The notes below the pieces were generated by a model. It was given only the letters and a program-made list of their open reading frames with translations, did no database searches and was not told the DNA's origin. DNA of 64,000 bases from Gluconobacter potus. GTDB taxonomy: Bacteria; Pseudomonadota; Alphaproteobacteria; Acetobacterales; Acetobacteraceae. The stretch spans positions 124,001-188,000 of the forward strand of contig NZ_JABCQF010000002.1 of assembly GCF_015244705.1 (NCBI RefSeq), written 5' to 3'. This document shows, piece by piece, positions 56,559 to 64,000 of the stretch. Within the stretch, counting starts at the first letter, position 1. Each line of letters opens with the position of its first letter. A program made the translations under genes and the position numbers.

Positions 56559-57488
56559 ATGACGCTGGGCCGACTGGGTGCGCTTCTGCTGATGGGGACT
56601 GTTCTTGCCGGGTGCGAGAGTGGTCCGCGTCAGTGCAAACTGTTCATAAGCGGTGACATGCCGGTTCTGAATGACTGGGGAAGTCCCATCGTTCGTGCCG
56701 CGATCAATGGGCATCCGGTTGCACTGATTGTTGATACGGGGGCTTTCTCCACCACGATCGGGAAGAATTTCGTGGAGCCGCTCGGTCTGGACGATACAGG
56801 TGGGACCGTGTTCGTCCGTGGCGTCGGGGGAGACGAGTATGCGCGTGTCATGACAATCCGCACGCTGGACATGGGAAGTTCCAAGGCTCTGAACATCGCT
56901 GTGGCCGGGGCCGGGAAGTTTACCGGAAAGATCGCCGGCCTCCCGATTGTGGGATTGTTCGGGCGTGATTTTCTGGGACGCTACGATACGGTCGTGGACA
57001 TGCCGTCTCATCGGGTGCGCCTGGTTGAAACTGAAGACTGTGAAACGCCGACGCCCGGATGGACGGGTCGTATTCACACGGTTCCCATCAGCCATCCCTA
57101 TAACGGCGGCCAGAAAACTACGCTGGATATCCGCCTGAATGGCCACGCGACCGATGCTGTTCTTGATACGGGAGCAGCCAGCAGCCTGATTAGCATGGAT
57201 GGCGCAAGAGCTGCGGGTGTGACGCGTGCCATGCTGGAAAAGGATCCGGTCACGACCGGTTATGGCCTCACGCGGGATCCGGTGAAAAATTATCGCCATC
57301 ATTTCGATACCCTCCAGATGGGCGATATCGTTTTTCGCGATGTCGTCCTGAGGGTCGGGGGTGATCTTCCCGATACGGATGCCCTGCTGGGAGCGGATGT
57401 TCTCCGGCATTACCGGATCTGGATTCCCCGCTGGGGCCACTGGATGTTCGTCCAGCACGATGTCGATATTCCAGTATCAGCCAACTGA
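56559..57488 (+). CDS. retropepsin-like aspartyl protease lipoprotein
   Basis: A 309-residue secreted protein. ATG 56559 gives a signal peptide with lipobox (VLAGC). Two DTGA motifs, LIVDTGAFSTTIG (~70) and AVLDTGAASSLIS (~212), each begin a retropepsin-like half-domain, so the protein carries two such folds in tandem. Each half ends with a glycine-rich strand (GLFGRDFLG; ALLGADVL). Proteins of this kind are found across Proteobacteria without a settled role. It precedes the chemotaxis operon on the same strand, 116 bases away. Confidence 0.78.
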   Translation: MTLGRLGALLLMGTVLAGCESGPRQCKLFISGDMPVLNDWGSPIVRAAINGHPVALIVDTGAFSTTIGKNFVEPLGLDDTGGTVFVRGVGGDEYARVMTIRTLDMGSSKALNIAVAGAGKFTGKIAGLPIVGLFGRDFLGRYDTVVDMPSHRVRLVETEDCETPTPGWTGRIHTVPISHPYNGGQKTTLDIRLNGHATDAVLDTGAASSLISMDGARAAGVTRAMLEKDPVTTGYGLTRDPVKNYRHHFDTLQMGDIVFRDVVLRVGGDLPDTDALLGADVLRHYRIWIPRWGHWMFVQHDVDIPVSAN

Positions 57489-57603
57489 AGAAGTCTGAGA
57501 GGCATTAACGGAGTTTCAATCAACTGTTCTCTAGGAAGGGAAGCATCTGGTCGGCTGCATGCGGCTGTCGTGGTGTGATCTGTGTTTCTGGAGGCGGTCT
57601 GGC

Positions 57604-59079
57604 ATGTCCGACATGCGCTTTGTTCCCATGCAGCGGAGTTCCCTGTTGCGCAGGCGCCTGCTTCTGGCGTTTGCCATTCCTGTCGCTGTTTCTGTCTGTC
57701 TGGTGGGATGGCACCTGAAGACTGAGGGGAGCCATACTGCAGATATCTGGCAGTCCGTTTTCCCTGAACTGGCGCTTCTTGGTCTCTTTTGTGCTGCTGG
57801 AATCGTCGCCTTCTTTCAGGTCGCAGCCTACGGGGACGATCTGGCCGGAGGCGTGAGGCAACTTGCGTCGGAAGGAACGCTGCCACGGAACGTCCGTGAA
57901 GCCAGCCTGATCCGCTTGCAGGTCCTGCTCGGCGAAGCTCGGACGCATGCCGAGCGCAGCGACGCCATGACCGCACAGGCGCAGTCTGCCCTTGCCGCTG
58001 TGCGGGTTGAGGCTGAAGACGCCCGCCAGTCGGCAAGAGAAGAAGCATCCGAGCATGAGCGCGTCATTGCGGTTCTCGGGAATGCAATGGCCAGTCTGCG
58101 TGATGGCGAACTGGACTTTCGTCTCGAAGAAGCTCTGCCGGACCGGTACGACCGGCTGCGGCAGGATTTCAATGATACCGCATCGTCGCTTCAGAAGATG
58201 ATGGTGTCGCTGAATGACAGCATTTCAACGATCTCCTCCGGATCGGCGGAAATCGCCTCGGCGGCTGACGATCTGGCCCGTCGCACGGAACTTCAGGTCG
58301 CCCGGCTTGAAGAAACCACAGTCTCGGTGGGGAACGTCACGGAGACTGTCCGAAAGACGGCGGCAGCGTCTGTCCATGCCAGTGAAGTCGCAAGCCAGAC
58401 CCGTGACCGGGCCGAGCGATCGGGGGAAGTGATGGCTGCCGCCACCGCGGCCATGCAGGACATCCAGCAGTCTTCCATCCATATTGCGCAGATCCTTGGC
58501 CTGATTGATGACATCGCCTTTCAGACCAATCTCCTGGCATTGAACGCCGGCGTTGAAGCCGCCCGGGCGGGAGATGCAGGCAAGGGGTTTGCCGTCGTCG
58601 CCGCCGAAGTCCGGGCCCTGGCTCAGCGCTCGGCTGATGCCGCCAAGGAAATCAAGGGGCTCATCACTTCAAGCACGCAGCAGGTCAGCCGGGGCAGCTC
58701 CCTGGTCGAAGAGACAGGGGGCGCGATGAAATCCATCGTGGAAAATGTCAGTGAAATCAGCGTCCTGATCGGTGAAATCGCGACGGCTGCGCGCAGTCAG
58801 GCCAATGACCTTTCGGAAATCAGCGTTGCGGTCAGCCAGATGGATCAGAACACCCAGCAGAATGCTGCGATGGTCGAAGAGGCGACGGCCGCCAGTCATA
58901 ACCTGAGCGCGGAGGCCCGGGAACTCGTCGGAAGCCTTCAGCGGTTTCGTCTGAAAAGCCTGCATGACGCCGAAAAACCTCTTTTCGAGAGCGAAATGCC
59001 AGCCTCTGATCTTCCATCGTCGCAGTGGGGAAATGAGTCCTTTCAGACATCGGATGAAGGATGGGAGGAGTTCCGCTGA
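57604..59079 (+). CDS. methyl-accepting chemotaxis protein with minimal periplasmic loop
   Basis: A 491-residue receptor. Two hydrophobic helices (about 19-37 and 53-71) are separated by only some 15-20 residues, so there is no periplasmic sensor domain. A long coiled-coil region follows, ending in the signalling hairpin [28 protein letters not shown] contacts (positions about 315-345). The C-terminal tail is acidic and ends WEEFR, possibly a tether for CheR or CheB. ATG 57604 has GGAGG upstream. It heads the chemotaxis operon and overlaps the STAS gene by three bases. Confidence 0.9.
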   Translation: MSDMRFVPMQRSSLLRRRLLLAFAIPVAVSVCLVGWHLKTEGSHTADIWQSVFPELALLGLFCAAGIVAFFQVAAYGDDLAGGVRQLASEGTLPRNVREASLIRLQVLLGEARTHAERSDAMTAQAQSALAAVRVEAEDARQSAREEASEHERVIAVLGNAMASLRDGELDFRLEEALPDRYDRLRQDFNDTASSLQKMMVSLNDSISTISSGSAEIASAADDLARRTELQVARLEETTVSVGNVTETVRKTAAASVHASEVASQTRDRAERSGEVMAAATAAMQDIQQSSIHIAQILGLIDDIAFQTNLLALNAGVEAARAGDAGKGFAVVAAEVRALAQRSADAAKEIKGLITSSTQQVSRGSSLVEETGGAMKSIVENVSEISVLIGEIATAARSQANDLSEISVAVSQMDQNTQQNAAMVEEATAASHNLSAEARELVGSLQRFRLKSLHDAEKPLFESEMPASDLPSSQWGNESFQTSDEGWEEFR

Positions 59080-59348
59080 TGAGCGTTCTGATGCTGCCTG
59101 AGCTACTGGACACCAAATACGCCGTTCCTTTTTCGGAACTCCTCAAAAAGGAAGAGAGGGAGTTTGTTCTGGATGGAAGTCAGGTTGGCCGGATCGGTGG
59201 CCTCTGTTTCCAGTTGCTTGTCTCCGCGTACCAAACGGCGCAGGTGCAGGATGCCGGTTTCGAGATCAGGAATATTTCTGATGCGATGAGAGAAAATCTT
59301 CAGCTGATGGGCGGAGATTTTCTTCTGGAGGCGCAGGGCGACGCATGA
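59079..59348 (+). CDS. STAS-domain chemotaxis protein (CheX of alphaproteobacterial type)
   Basis: An 89-residue single-domain STAS protein (GSQVGRIGGLCFQLLVSAYQ, DAGFEIRNISDAMRENLQL). A STAS-like gene at this place, between the receptor and cheY, is the Caulobacter-type arrangement, where it has been called cheX. It is not related to the CheX phosphatase of Bacillus and Thermotoga. Its task is unknown; it may contact the receptor or kinase. It overlaps genes on both sides. Confidence 0.8.
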   Translation: MSVLMLPELLDTKYAVPFSELLKKEEREFVLDGSQVGRIGGLCFQLLVSAYQTAQVQDAGFEIRNISDAMRENLQLMGGDFLLEAQGDA

Positions 59349-59704
59349 ATATTCTGGTCGTTGATGATTCCCGAACCATGCGGGACCTTGTCAGTCGAGA
59401 GCTGCGCAAAGACGGTTATGAGGTGGAAACATCAGAAGATGGCGTTGAAGCGCTGAAAAAAATTTCCGATTTTCTGCCGGCAGTCATCATAACGGATCTG
59501 AACATGCCGCGTATGGATGGCCTGCAACTGACCAGAGCCCTTCGCGCGCGGTCAGATACAAAATACGTCCCTATCATTTTTCTGACGACGGAATCCGGTG
59601 ACGATCTTCGTCGTGCCGCACGTGAAGCAGGTGCGACCGGGTGGATCGTCAAACCGTTCGATGGTCCCAAGCTGCTTGCCGCGGTGAGGCGTGTCAGCGC
59701 ATGA
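59345..59704 (+). CDS. cheY: chemotaxis response regulator CheY
   Basis: A 119-residue single receiver domain. Acidic residues D7 and D8, the phosphorylated D51 in IITDLNMPRMDG, a threonine in FLTTES and lysine in WIVKPFDGP are all in place. CheA would phosphorylate it, and the phosphorylated form would bind the flagellar switch. It overlaps cheX and cheA by four bases each. Confidence 0.95.
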   Translation: MNILVVDDSRTMRDLVSRELRKDGYEVETSEDGVEALKKISDFLPAVIITDLNMPRMDGLQLTRALRARSDTKYVPIIFLTTESGDDLRRAAREAGATGWIVKPFDGPKLLAAVRRVSA

Positions 59705-61749
59705 GCACTGAAGATTTCACCGATGATATGGACGCGATCCGGCTGATTTTTTTTGATGAATGCGACGAGCAACTCACGCTTCTGGAAGAAGAGCTGACGG
59801 CGCTTGAGGACGAGCCCGAGAGTGGAGAGAAGATTAATACGATCTTCCGGTGCGTTCACTCCATCAAGGGCGGAGCGGCCGCCTTTGGTATGGAAGATCT
59901 GGTAAGATTCTCCCATCTGTTCGAGAGCGTGCTTGACCGTTTCCGGTCAGGAGAACTGTCCGTAAATGCTGAGAGCATCAGGGTTTTTCTCAAGTGCAAG
60001 GATGCGTTGTCGGATATCGTTTCAGACTTTAAAAATGGAGCCAGCACTTATGATGTTGCTCCGGAGATAACTGCCGAACTGGAGCACTATCTCGGGTCTG
60101 ATGCTTCGGAACCGGAGCCGGCCTCTGAAAAGGTCGGAACAGAAGATATCTTCGGCATGTCTTTTGCGCCGGTGAAAATTGAAATTGATGCACCCAGTGA
60201 GCAGCAGTTTTCAATTGTCCTGATTGTATCCCCGGAGTTTTATGAGCGCGGAGATGACATCCGGAATATCCTGATGGCATTGGAAGGTCTGGGGCAGATT
60301 AAGGTACAGGTTGATAGTGATGCTGTGCCACTTCTTGCCGATATTTCACCGGGTCAGAGTTATCTGACGTGGCAAATTCTGCTGACAACAGAAAAATCAC
60401 GAGAGAGCATTGATGAGATTTTTGACTGGTGCGGCGATGATCTGCACGCGGTCATTACATCTGTGCCGGAAGAACCTGAACAAACCACAATACCATCTGC
60501 TCCGGTTGCAGAAGAGAAGACGGATCCACAGGTTCGGAAAGGAGCCGAGCGCAAGGATTCTGCTACCGTTCGGGTTGATATCCAGCGGATCGACAAACTG
60601 GTCGATCTGATTGGAGAGCTGGTGATCAACCAGGGGGCCATTCAATCCCAGATGCGTCGCAACAAGGTGCCGGGAGATTCATTTCTGGGAAACGTGGTCA
60701 CGGCGCAGGAGCAGCTTATCCACGAATTGCAGGAAAACGTCATTACGATGCGCGCCTATCCGATCAAGACGGTCTTCCAAAAGCTGGGGCGTGTTGTGCG
60801 GGAGACGGCCAGACTGACAGAAAAGCAGGTGCGGCTTGTTCTGGAAGGAGAGGACACGGAGGTTGATCGGTCCATTCTTGAAAAGCTCTCCGATCCTCTG
60901 ACCCACATGGTTCGCAATGCCATTGATCACGGCATTGAAAGTCCAGAGGTCAGGGCGCAGGCGGGAAAGGACCCCGAGGGTCTGCTTCGACTGCGCGCCT
61001 TTCAACGCTCGGGTCGGATCATCGTGGAAATTCAGGATGACGGGGCCGGTCTGGACCCGGACAGGATCTACGAAAAAGCTGTTGAAAAGAAGATTATTGA
61101 AAAGGGTCAAAGACTGGATCGGGAGGAAATCTACTCGCTGATTTTCGAGCCGGGGTTTTCGACTGTTGCAGAAGTGACCGATGTCTCAGGTCGGGGCGTG
61201 GGGATGGACGTTGTCAAACAGAGTCTCCAGCAGATCAACGGACGGATTTTCATCAGTTCATCAAAGGGAAAAGGAACGATATTTTCAATTTCTCTGCCTT
61301 TTACCCTCTCCGTTATCGAAGGCATTATCTTCAAATCGGAAGGTCAGGATTTTGTCGTTCCGATCAATAATGTTTCGGAGACAATAATATTCGATAACAG
61401 TAAGGCGTTTCATATTGGAGAAGGAAAATATGGATACCCTTATCGGGATGGTTATCTGTCCGTAATTTATGCCTCAGACCTGCTGGGCATTCCTTCTGAT
61501 AAGAAAAATCAGAAAATATGCTTCGTTATCGAAAATGAAAACGAAGAAAAAATGGCATTTATTGTGGATAAGATTATCGATCAATCGAGGTTCGTGGTGA
61601 AAAATCTCGAAGATAATTATCGAAAAATCGCCTGCTTCTCGACTGCGACCATTCTGGGCGATGGCAACGTAGCATTTATTCTGGATGTGGAATTTCTCTT
61701 TGGTGAGCTTTTGAAGAAAAGAGAAAGTTCATTGGAGGAAAGAGTATGA
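59701..61749 (+). CDS. cheA: chemotaxis histidine kinase CheA
   Basis: A 682-residue kinase. The phosphotransfer histidine is H53 in CVHSIKGGAAAFG. A P2-like region follows, then the dimerisation helices (RIDKLVDLIGELVINQGAI), the ATPase (LTHMVRNAIDHGIE, QDDGAGLDPD, DVSGRGVGMDVVKQ) and a C-terminal CheW-like regulatory domain. ATG 59701 overlaps the cheY stop. From about 61280 the DNA becomes noticeably richer in A and T than the neighbouring genes. Confidence 0.96.
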   Translation: MSTEDFTDDMDAIRLIFFDECDEQLTLLEEELTALEDEPESGEKINTIFRCVHSIKGGAAAFGMEDLVRFSHLFESVLDRFRSGELSVNAESIRVFLKCKDALSDIVSDFKNGASTYDVAPEITAELEHYLGSDASEPEPASEKVGTEDIFGMSFAPVKIEIDAPSEQQFSIVLIVSPEFYERGDDIRNILMALEGLGQIKVQVDSDAVPLLADISPGQSYLTWQILLTTEKSRESIDEIFDWCGDDLHAVITSVPEEPEQTTIPSAPVAEEKTDPQVRKGAERKDSATVRVDIQRIDKLVDLIGELVINQGAIQSQMRRNKVPGDSFLGNVVTAQEQLIHELQENVITMRAYPIKTVFQKLGRVVRETARLTEKQVRLVLEGEDTEVDRSILEKLSDPLTHMVRNAIDHGIESPEVRAQAGKDPEGLLRLRAFQRSGRIIVEIQDDGAGLDPDRIYEKAVEKKIIEKGQRLDREEIYSLIFEPGFSTVAEVTDVSGRGVGMDVVKQSLQQINGRIFISSSKGKGTIFSISLPFTLSVIEGIIFKSEGQDFVVPINNVSETIIFDNSKAFHIGEGKYGYPYRDGYLSVIYASDLLGIPSDKKNQKICFVIENENEEKMAFIVDKIIDQSRFVVKNLEDNYRKIACFSTATILGDGNVAFILDVEFLFGELLKKRESSLEERV

Positions 61750-62174
61750 TTGGGAAAAAATCGTTGGTCTTTTCTTTAGGAAAACAGGAATTTTCCATCC
61801 CGATTTCGGCTGTCAAGGAAATCAAGACCTGGTCAAAAGCAACGCCTTTCCCGGCGGCACCGGCGTTTGTTGAAGGAGTGGTGAATGTTCGGGGATCCGT
61901 AATTCCACTCGTGGATATGGCCCGGATGATGGGCGTTTCTGAGAACAGCAATGAGAAAAAAGCTATTATTTTCCTGAAAAACAAAGACAAGGTTATCGGG
62001 TTCTCGGTTTCAAATGTGACAGATATTTCGGATTTGGATGAGGAGGAATTCAAGCCTCTTCCCGAATTGTCCAGCGATGATCTCAAATATTTTCTGAATG
62101 GAATTCAGCCTGTAGCAGATCGTCTGATATTCTCTGTGAATGTAGATGCGTTGTTTGAGGGGAGTCTGCAATGA
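61746..62174 (+). CDS. cheW: chemotaxis coupling protein CheW
   Basis: A 142-residue adaptor linking receptors to CheA. FSLGKQEFSIPISAVKEIK at the start, PFPAAPAFVEGVVNVRGSVIPLVDM and IGFSVSNVTDISDL are the expected blocks. Its start overlaps the cheA stop by four bases and its stop the cheR start. Confidence 0.94.
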   Translation: MIGKKSLVFSLGKQEFSIPISAVKEIKTWSKATPFPAAPAFVEGVVNVRGSVIPLVDMARMMGVSENSNEKKAIIFLKNKDKVIGFSVSNVTDISDLDEEEFKPLPELSSDDLKYFLNGIQPVADRLIFSVNVDALFEGSLQ

Positions 62175-63028
62175 CAGCGATCCCTGTGCTGGAGACAGAC
62201 GAAATTTCTGATGGAAATTTCCGGATTATCGCTGGAATTGCCAAGAGTTACGCCGGGATTTCTCTGTCGGAAAAGAAAAAGGGCCTCGTCTATTCCAGAA
62301 TTTCCCGCCGTGTTCGGCAGGAAGGGTTTGGCTGTTTCGATGAGTATTGTGCTTTCCTGATGAGCGAAGCGGGTTCTGATGAACGCCAGCACCTCGTTTC
62401 GGCGCTGACAACAAATGTCACCAGTTTTTATCGGGAAAAACACCATTTTTCATACTTGGAATCCCTGCTTCGTCAGCAGTTATATGGCCGACTTGAACGT
62501 GGAGAAGAACTCAGGATCTGGTCTGCGGCCTGTTCGAGTGGTGAGGAAGCATATTCGATCGCCATGACAGTCATAAAATGTCTGTCCACTATCCCACATC
62601 TGAAAGCGAAAATTCTGGCGACAGATATAGATTCCGATATTCTGAAGCAAGGCCGCTTGGGAAGCTATGCTTCTGTAGAAGCTGAAGCTCTTTTTAACGA
62701 CGGAATACTGACGTCTTGTCGTCTTGAAGACGATCGGGTCATCATGTCCGAAAAAATTCGGGAGATGATCCGTTTCCGACGCCTCAATCTGGTTGAACCC
62801 TGGCCATTTTCATCCTGTTTCCATGCCATTTTCTGCCGGAATGTCGCGATCTATTTCGACCGCGAAACGCAGGACAGGTTATGGGGTAGTCTCTCGGGAC
62901 GCATTTTCCTGGGGGGAGAGCTTTATCTGGGGCACTCGGAGCGTATCGCTCATCCTGAGCGGTTTGGAATGGAAAGCTTCGGGCATAATGCCTATCGCAA
63001 GGTTTCGTCTGGCAGGAGGCGCTCTTGA
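62171..63028 (+). CDS. cheR: chemotaxis protein methyltransferase CheR
   Basis: A 285-residue S-adenosylmethionine-dependent methyltransferase that methylates receptor glutamates. An N-terminal helical domain ends near residue 80 (LTTNVTSFYREKHHF). The methyl-donor site includes IWSAACSSGEEAYSIAM, ILATDIDSDILKQ and IFCRNVAIYFD. It overlaps cheW and the next gene, cheB, by four bases. Confidence 0.95.
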   Translation: MTAIPVLETDEISDGNFRIIAGIAKSYAGISLSEKKKGLVYSRISRRVRQEGFGCFDEYCAFLMSEAGSDERQHLVSALTTNVTSFYREKHHFSYLESLLRQQLYGRLERGEELRIWSAACSSGEEAYSIAMTVIKCLSTIPHLKAKILATDIDSDILKQGRLGSYASVEAEALFNDGILTSCRLEDDRVIMSEKIREMIRFRRLNLVEPWPFSSCFHAIFCRNVAIYFDRETQDRLWGSLSGRIFLGGELYLGHSERIAHPERFGMESFGHNAYRKVSSGRRRS

Positions 63029-64000
63029 GTGGCGCAAGACCCCTGACCGTTGTCGTCGTTGATGATTCCCTGACGACCCGTGCCCTGATTGCGGCCGCAC
63101 TCCGGCGCGATTCCAGAGTAAAGATCGTGGGGACGGCCGGAACGCCGTTTGAAGCGCGTGATCTTATCGTGCAGCTGAATCCCGATGTGTTGACGCTCGA
63201 TTTCGAAATGCCGTCCATGAATGGTCTGCAGTTTCTTGAAAAGATCATGAGGTTGCGGCCGATGCCCGTCGTGATGGTGTCGGGTCATCTTTCCAGTCAT
63301 CGGGGACTGGTTGAGCAGTCGCTCCGGATGGGAGCAGCGGAGTGGTATTCGAAAACGACCGCGGCTAACGGCGAGGATCCGTTTGCGGGGCTGGGAGATG
63401 CGATTGTCCGGGCCGCGGCCATGAAGCGGCAGGCTCCCATGCCGGTTGCTACAGATTCTGCAAACAGGACTGTTCCGAAGAGAGGAACAGTCGTCGGGAT
63501 TGGTGCATCGACGGGGGGGGTGGAAGCGCTGACGGATGTTCTGGGGCATTTCCCCGTGGCCTGCCCGCCAACGGTTATCGTGCAGCACATGCCGCGGCAG
63601 TTTTCAGAAAGCTTCGCACGTCGTCTGGACCGGATCGTGAAGCCGGAAGTCAGGCTTGCGGAAGAAGGCGATATGCTGAAACCCGGCACGGTGTATGTCG
63701 CGTCTGGTGGAGAGCGCCATCTGCGCGTCCGCTGTGGTGCGCGATCTGGAGAATATGTCTGCCAGCTGGTTGCGGCTCCACCCGTCAACGGACACCGTCC
63801 CTCGGTGGATGAACTGTTTTATTCCCTCGCTACCACAGTCGGGAAAAATGCTGTGGGGGTCATTCTGACCGGCATGGAATGCGACGGGGCGCAGGGCCTG
63901 CTAGCCATGCGTCATGCGGGCGCCTCCACAATCGGTCAGGACCGGGCGAGTTCCGTCATCTATGGCATGCCCCGGGCCGCATCCGAACTGGGCGCTGTCG
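63025..64000 (+). CDS. cheB: chemotaxis methylesterase CheB (partial, runs off the window)
   Basis: A 325-codon frame open to the right edge. TTG 63025 is the probable start, with GGAGG five bases upstream and a four-base overlap with cheR. An N-terminal receiver domain (VVVDDSLTTRALIA, phosphorylation at D59 in LTLDFEMPSMNG) is joined to a methylesterase domain with the catalytic serine in GIGASTGGVEAL, the histidine in VQHMPRQFSESFA and aspartate in LTGMECDGAQG. It reverses CheR methylation for adaptation. Only the last residues are missing. Confidence 0.93.
   Translation, partial: MSGARPLTVVVVDDSLTTRALIAAALRRDSRVKIVGTAGTPFEARDLIVQLNPDVLTLDFEMPSMNGLQFLEKIMRLRPMPVVMVSGHLSSHRGLVEQSLRMGAAEWYSKTTAANGEDPFAGLGDAIVRAAAMKRQAPMPVATDSANRTVPKRGTVVGIGASTGGVEALTDVLGHFPVACPPTVIVQHMPRQFSESFARRLDRIVKPEVRLAEEGDMLKPGTVYVASGGERHLRVRCGARSGEYVCQLVAAPPVNGHRPSVDELFYSLATTVGKNAVGVILTGMECDGAQGLLAMRHAGASTIGQDRASSVIYGMPRAASELGAV

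Overview
The window looks like chromosomal DNA of an acetic acid bacterium (Acetobacteraceae), most likely Gluconobacter or a close relative. The reasons are fairly high G+C, an alphaproteobacterial type of LexA site in front of recA, a Caulobacter-like mcp-cheX-cheY-cheA-cheW-cheR-cheB gene order, a class I fructose-bisphosphate aldolase, a fused folB-folK gene, and an insertion sequence resembling the IS5-family elements of Gluconobacter. No species marker such as rRNA is present, so the genus is inferred.

Bases 1-28400 are accessory in character. A ten-kilobase cluster (509-11666) encodes an erythritol kinase-like FGGY kinase, a GlpD-like polyol-phosphate dehydrogenase, an unassigned TIM-barrel protein, a triose-phosphate-isomerase paralogue, an RpiB paralogue, a three-gene sugar ABC importer and a one-piece dihydroxyacetone-type kinase. 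Together they read as a route from erythritol, and also from L-erythrulose (the periplasmic oxidation product acetic acid bacteria make from erythritol), to D-erythrose 4-phosphate. The usual epimerase EryC is not seen, and the unassigned TIM-barrel protein stands in its place. Then follow an IS5-type element with a frameshifted transposase, a DUF3313 lipoprotein, a sensor kinase/response regulator pair, an IS481-type remnant, a TPP-riboswitch-controlled thiamin operon (thiC-O-S-G-E-F-D, with a rhodanese domain fused to ThiF), and a divergent tetR/aldehyde dehydrogenase pair sharing a 19-base inverted repeat. The region ends in a truncated gene, a decayed IS110-type transposase, and a tyrosine recombinase next to the 3' end of a tRNA-Glu gene. 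Two inverted copies of an about 87-base sequence with a 10-base GGGA periodicity lie at both edges (61-147 and 26169-26256).

From 28375 onward the content is core chromosome: tRNA-Glu, recJ, glpX, hom, an alanine-type aminotransferase, an OmpA-like lipoprotein, a clpP-like protease, a ferritin-like protein, recA, flagellar export and rod genes (flhB, fliR, fliQ, fliE, flgC, flgB and, in the opposite direction, fliO, fliP) with a GIY-YIG nuclease gene between them, a gamma-glutamyltransferase-like lipoprotein, a DsbA-like protein, the folate genes folP, folB-folK and folE, a desaturase, a hexapeptide acetyltransferase, class I aldolase, queE-queC-queD, a Wzm/Wzt-type exporter, tRNA-Asp, a retropepsin-like lipoprotein, and a tightly overlapping chemotaxis operon that runs off the right edge inside cheB.
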